This document shows, one piece after another, positions 62,778 through 64,000 of a DNA stretch of 64,000 nt. The position numbers were made by a program, and so were the translations under genes. The stretch is from Parabacteroides goldsteinii DSM 19448 = WAL 12034 (GTDB taxonomy: Bacteria > Bacteroidota > Bacteroidia > Bacteroidales > Tannerellaceae): NCBI RefSeq assembly GCF_000969835.1, contig NZ_KQ033914.1, forward strand, positions 62,001 through 126,000, given 5' to 3'. The notes beneath the pieces were generated by a model. The model was not told the DNA's origin and ran no database searches. It saw nothing but the letters and a program-made list of their open reading frames with translations. Numbering within the stretch: the stretch's first letter is position 1; each line of letters starts with the position of its first letter.

Positions 62778-64000
62778 TTATGCTGTGAAATTTTGAGTAA
62801 ATTTGTGTGCCCATTCTGCATGTTCTACTGCTTCGCACATCATTATCAATAATCCGAGATATTCTAAATGTTTATCATCAGTGACATTGTATTCCTTCAA
62901 TATGTCCATATAACGTCCGATATACTTTTGTATGTCATACTGTGATAAATTCTTACGCAACTCTACGTATCCTTCGATGAATGATGTCTCTATTTCATCT
63001 TTTAGAGCAACTGAAGACTCATCAGCCTTAAGAAACAGAAGACAGAATACATTCAGCAAACTAAGGACAGGGTTGGGTGAAAGGATACCACGTCGAATAA
63101 GACGGATTGCACCCCTAAGATGCTTTACATTATCTTTTGGAGACGATACTCCCTCACTATTGACTATCCTCATGTACTTCAACAATATGGATTGGTCAAA
63201 ATCCTTGCCATTGGAAGCATCTAAATTAGCAATGCTTCCTGTAAAGAACCATTCTTTCCCGGATTGTGTGTCATCAACAAGAGAATAAGAACGGCCTGCA
63301 TCATCCTTGTATTCATGACGGGCATATTTTGAATTGAAATAATAATAGAGAGTATCTTTCAACTCTTCATTCATTGCCAACCAGTCTGTGCCGTCTGAAG
63401 TTGCTTCCTTACAGAATTGTTCGATATCTTCAATGGCCTGCTTCCTTTTAGTCGCAATTTTTTTATAAATAAATTGCGTCAAGAAAAATAGACAATTTGC
63501 TATTTCTGTCCCTTTATAGCGTTTGCAATATGCTATCTGGGCATCGGCTCGTCTTTCGTTATAATAACGCATGAAGAATTGCTTTAATCCCTCATAATAT
63601 GCGCCATCCGATTTCTTACGCGTAACGATTCTAAACTCTTGGTTTATATAATCTTGTGTAAAATCCTCGATAAGGCCGATACAGCACATACGATAAATTG
63701 CCTTCATCAAGGCCGCTTGATACTGCTCTTGATTAAGAGACCGTAGTTGCTGAGTGTTTTCTTTTGGTGAGCGTGGTTGTTGGGTTATCGGGCGCAGATT
63801 TGCCTGACGCAAATATTCGTCTAGTGTTTCTGAGTCTTTCGATGGATAGCGATATGATATATACGATATAACCGCTTCCCCGTCTTTGGCTTGAATTAGC
63901 TTAGATATAAAACCTGATACAGTTTTGTTTTGACGAGAAAGGGCATCCGTATCTTCGGTAATGGCTACTTGATGATTCATAAGATAATCCATGACAGTCC
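62778..64000 (-). CDS. C-terminal part of a large protein, possibly a RecQ-like DEAD/DEAH helicase (5' end outside the window)
   Basis: The frame is open to the right edge, and an ATG at 63992 may not be the true start. The visible 404 residues contain AALMKAIYRMCCIGLIEDFT and LKQFFMRYYNERRADAQIAY, which recall the C-terminal region behind RecQ-type helicase cores in accessory loci; no helicase motif is in view. Rich in helices. Followed by the coiled-coil membrane protein. The assignment is from memory and weak. Confidence 0.4.
   Translation of the reverse strand, partial: TVMDYLMNHQVAITEDTDALSRQNKTVSGFISKLIQAKDGEAVISYISYRYPSKDSETLDEYLRQANLRPITQQPRSPKENTQQLRSLNQEQYQAALMKAIYRMCCIGLIEDFTQDYINQEFRIVTRKKSDGAYYEGLKQFFMRYYNERRADAQIAYCKRYKGTEIANCLFFLTQFIYKKIATKRKQAIEDIEQFCKEATSDGTDWLAMNEELKDTLYYYFNSKYARHEYKDDAGRSYSLVDDTQSGKEWFFTGSIANLDASNGKDFDQSILLKYMRIVNSEGVSSPKDNVKHLRGAIRLIRRGILSPNPVLSLLNVFCLLFLKADESSVALKDEIETSFIEGYVELRKNLSQYDIQKYIGRYMDILKEYNVTDDKHLEYLGLLIMMCEAVEHAEWAHKFTQNFTA

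Larger units (their letters stand above)
55600..64000. mobile_element. Left part of an integrated genetic element or island
   Basis: Begins with a tyrosine integrase and continues with toxin-antitoxin genes, a recombinase remnant, an insertion sequence and unrecognised membrane proteins. No housekeeping genes follow 55.1 kb. The right end is outside the window, so size and mobility are unknown. Confidence 0.6.

Overview
The window reads as Bacteroidales chromosome, most likely Parabacteroides or a close relative. Pointers are the fused lpxC-fabZ gene inside an lpxD-lpxC/fabZ-lpxA run, Bacteroidetes-only families (a DUF4476 lipoprotein, the long form of RluA-like synthase, PD40/TPR proteins), TAnnTTTG promoter boxes in front of most transcription units, and little sign of Shine-Dalgarno sequences. 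The genus is inferred from gene content and style; no ribosomal RNA or tRNA gene was seen. 

Layout. 1-3.8 kb: cut-off pseudouridine synthase, DUF4476 lipoprotein, HTH-nucleotidyltransferase, SDR oxidoreductase and a MazG-like NTP pyrophosphohydrolase, all on the minus strand. 3.9-9.5 kb: an accessory patch with two tandem DUF2075 proteins (each with a putative PD-(D/E)XK-like nuclease signature in front of a superfamily-1 helicase core), a small HTH protein, and an unrecognised protein whose C-terminus resembles sigma region 4. 9.5-51.5 kb is mostly housekeeping: tRNA/rRNA modification (trmH-like, mnmE, ttcA, miaA), lipid A (lpxD, lpxC/fabZ, lpxA), purM-prfA-pyrF, rpiA, a nucleoside phosphorylase, floA-nfeD, cell-wall hydrolases, phosphohexomutase, pepD, an OmpH/Skp chaperone, an FtsB-like protein, dnaX, a HelD-like RNA polymerase recycling factor and several small regulators. 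51.5-55.3 kb is a transition zone with a broken AlbA/Schlafen-type gene and gene scraps. From 55.6 kb to the right edge the window enters an integrated element: tyrosine integrase, a RhuM-like/Doc toxin-antitoxin pair, a membrane coiled-coil protein, a truncated second recombinase, an IS110-family insertion sequence, and a two-gene minus-strand operon (coiled-coil tail-anchored protein plus the C-terminal part of a large protein that may be a RecQ-like helicase) that runs off the window.

Main points for a second look: (1) dnaX carries an uninterrupted run of nine A at the domain III/tau junction, and both alternative frames stop within four codons, a layout expected for making a short gamma subunit by slippage; (2) the upstream non-coding end of the IS110 element folds into two stem-loops and shares a 9-nt word with the presumed left end, as expected for a bridge RNA; (3) the tandem DUF2075 nuclease-helicase pair beside a MazG-like enzyme is a candidate defence locus; (4) a 494-bp non-coding element with 106-bp imperfect terminal inverted repeats lies between two convergent genes; (5) several intergenic hairpins are built from iterated 7-8-mers.

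All calls come from reading the sequence and from memory of protein families; no database search was run. Where the longest open frame begins with TTG or extends upstream of the family's usual start, I chose the first ATG consistent with family length and spacing and said so.
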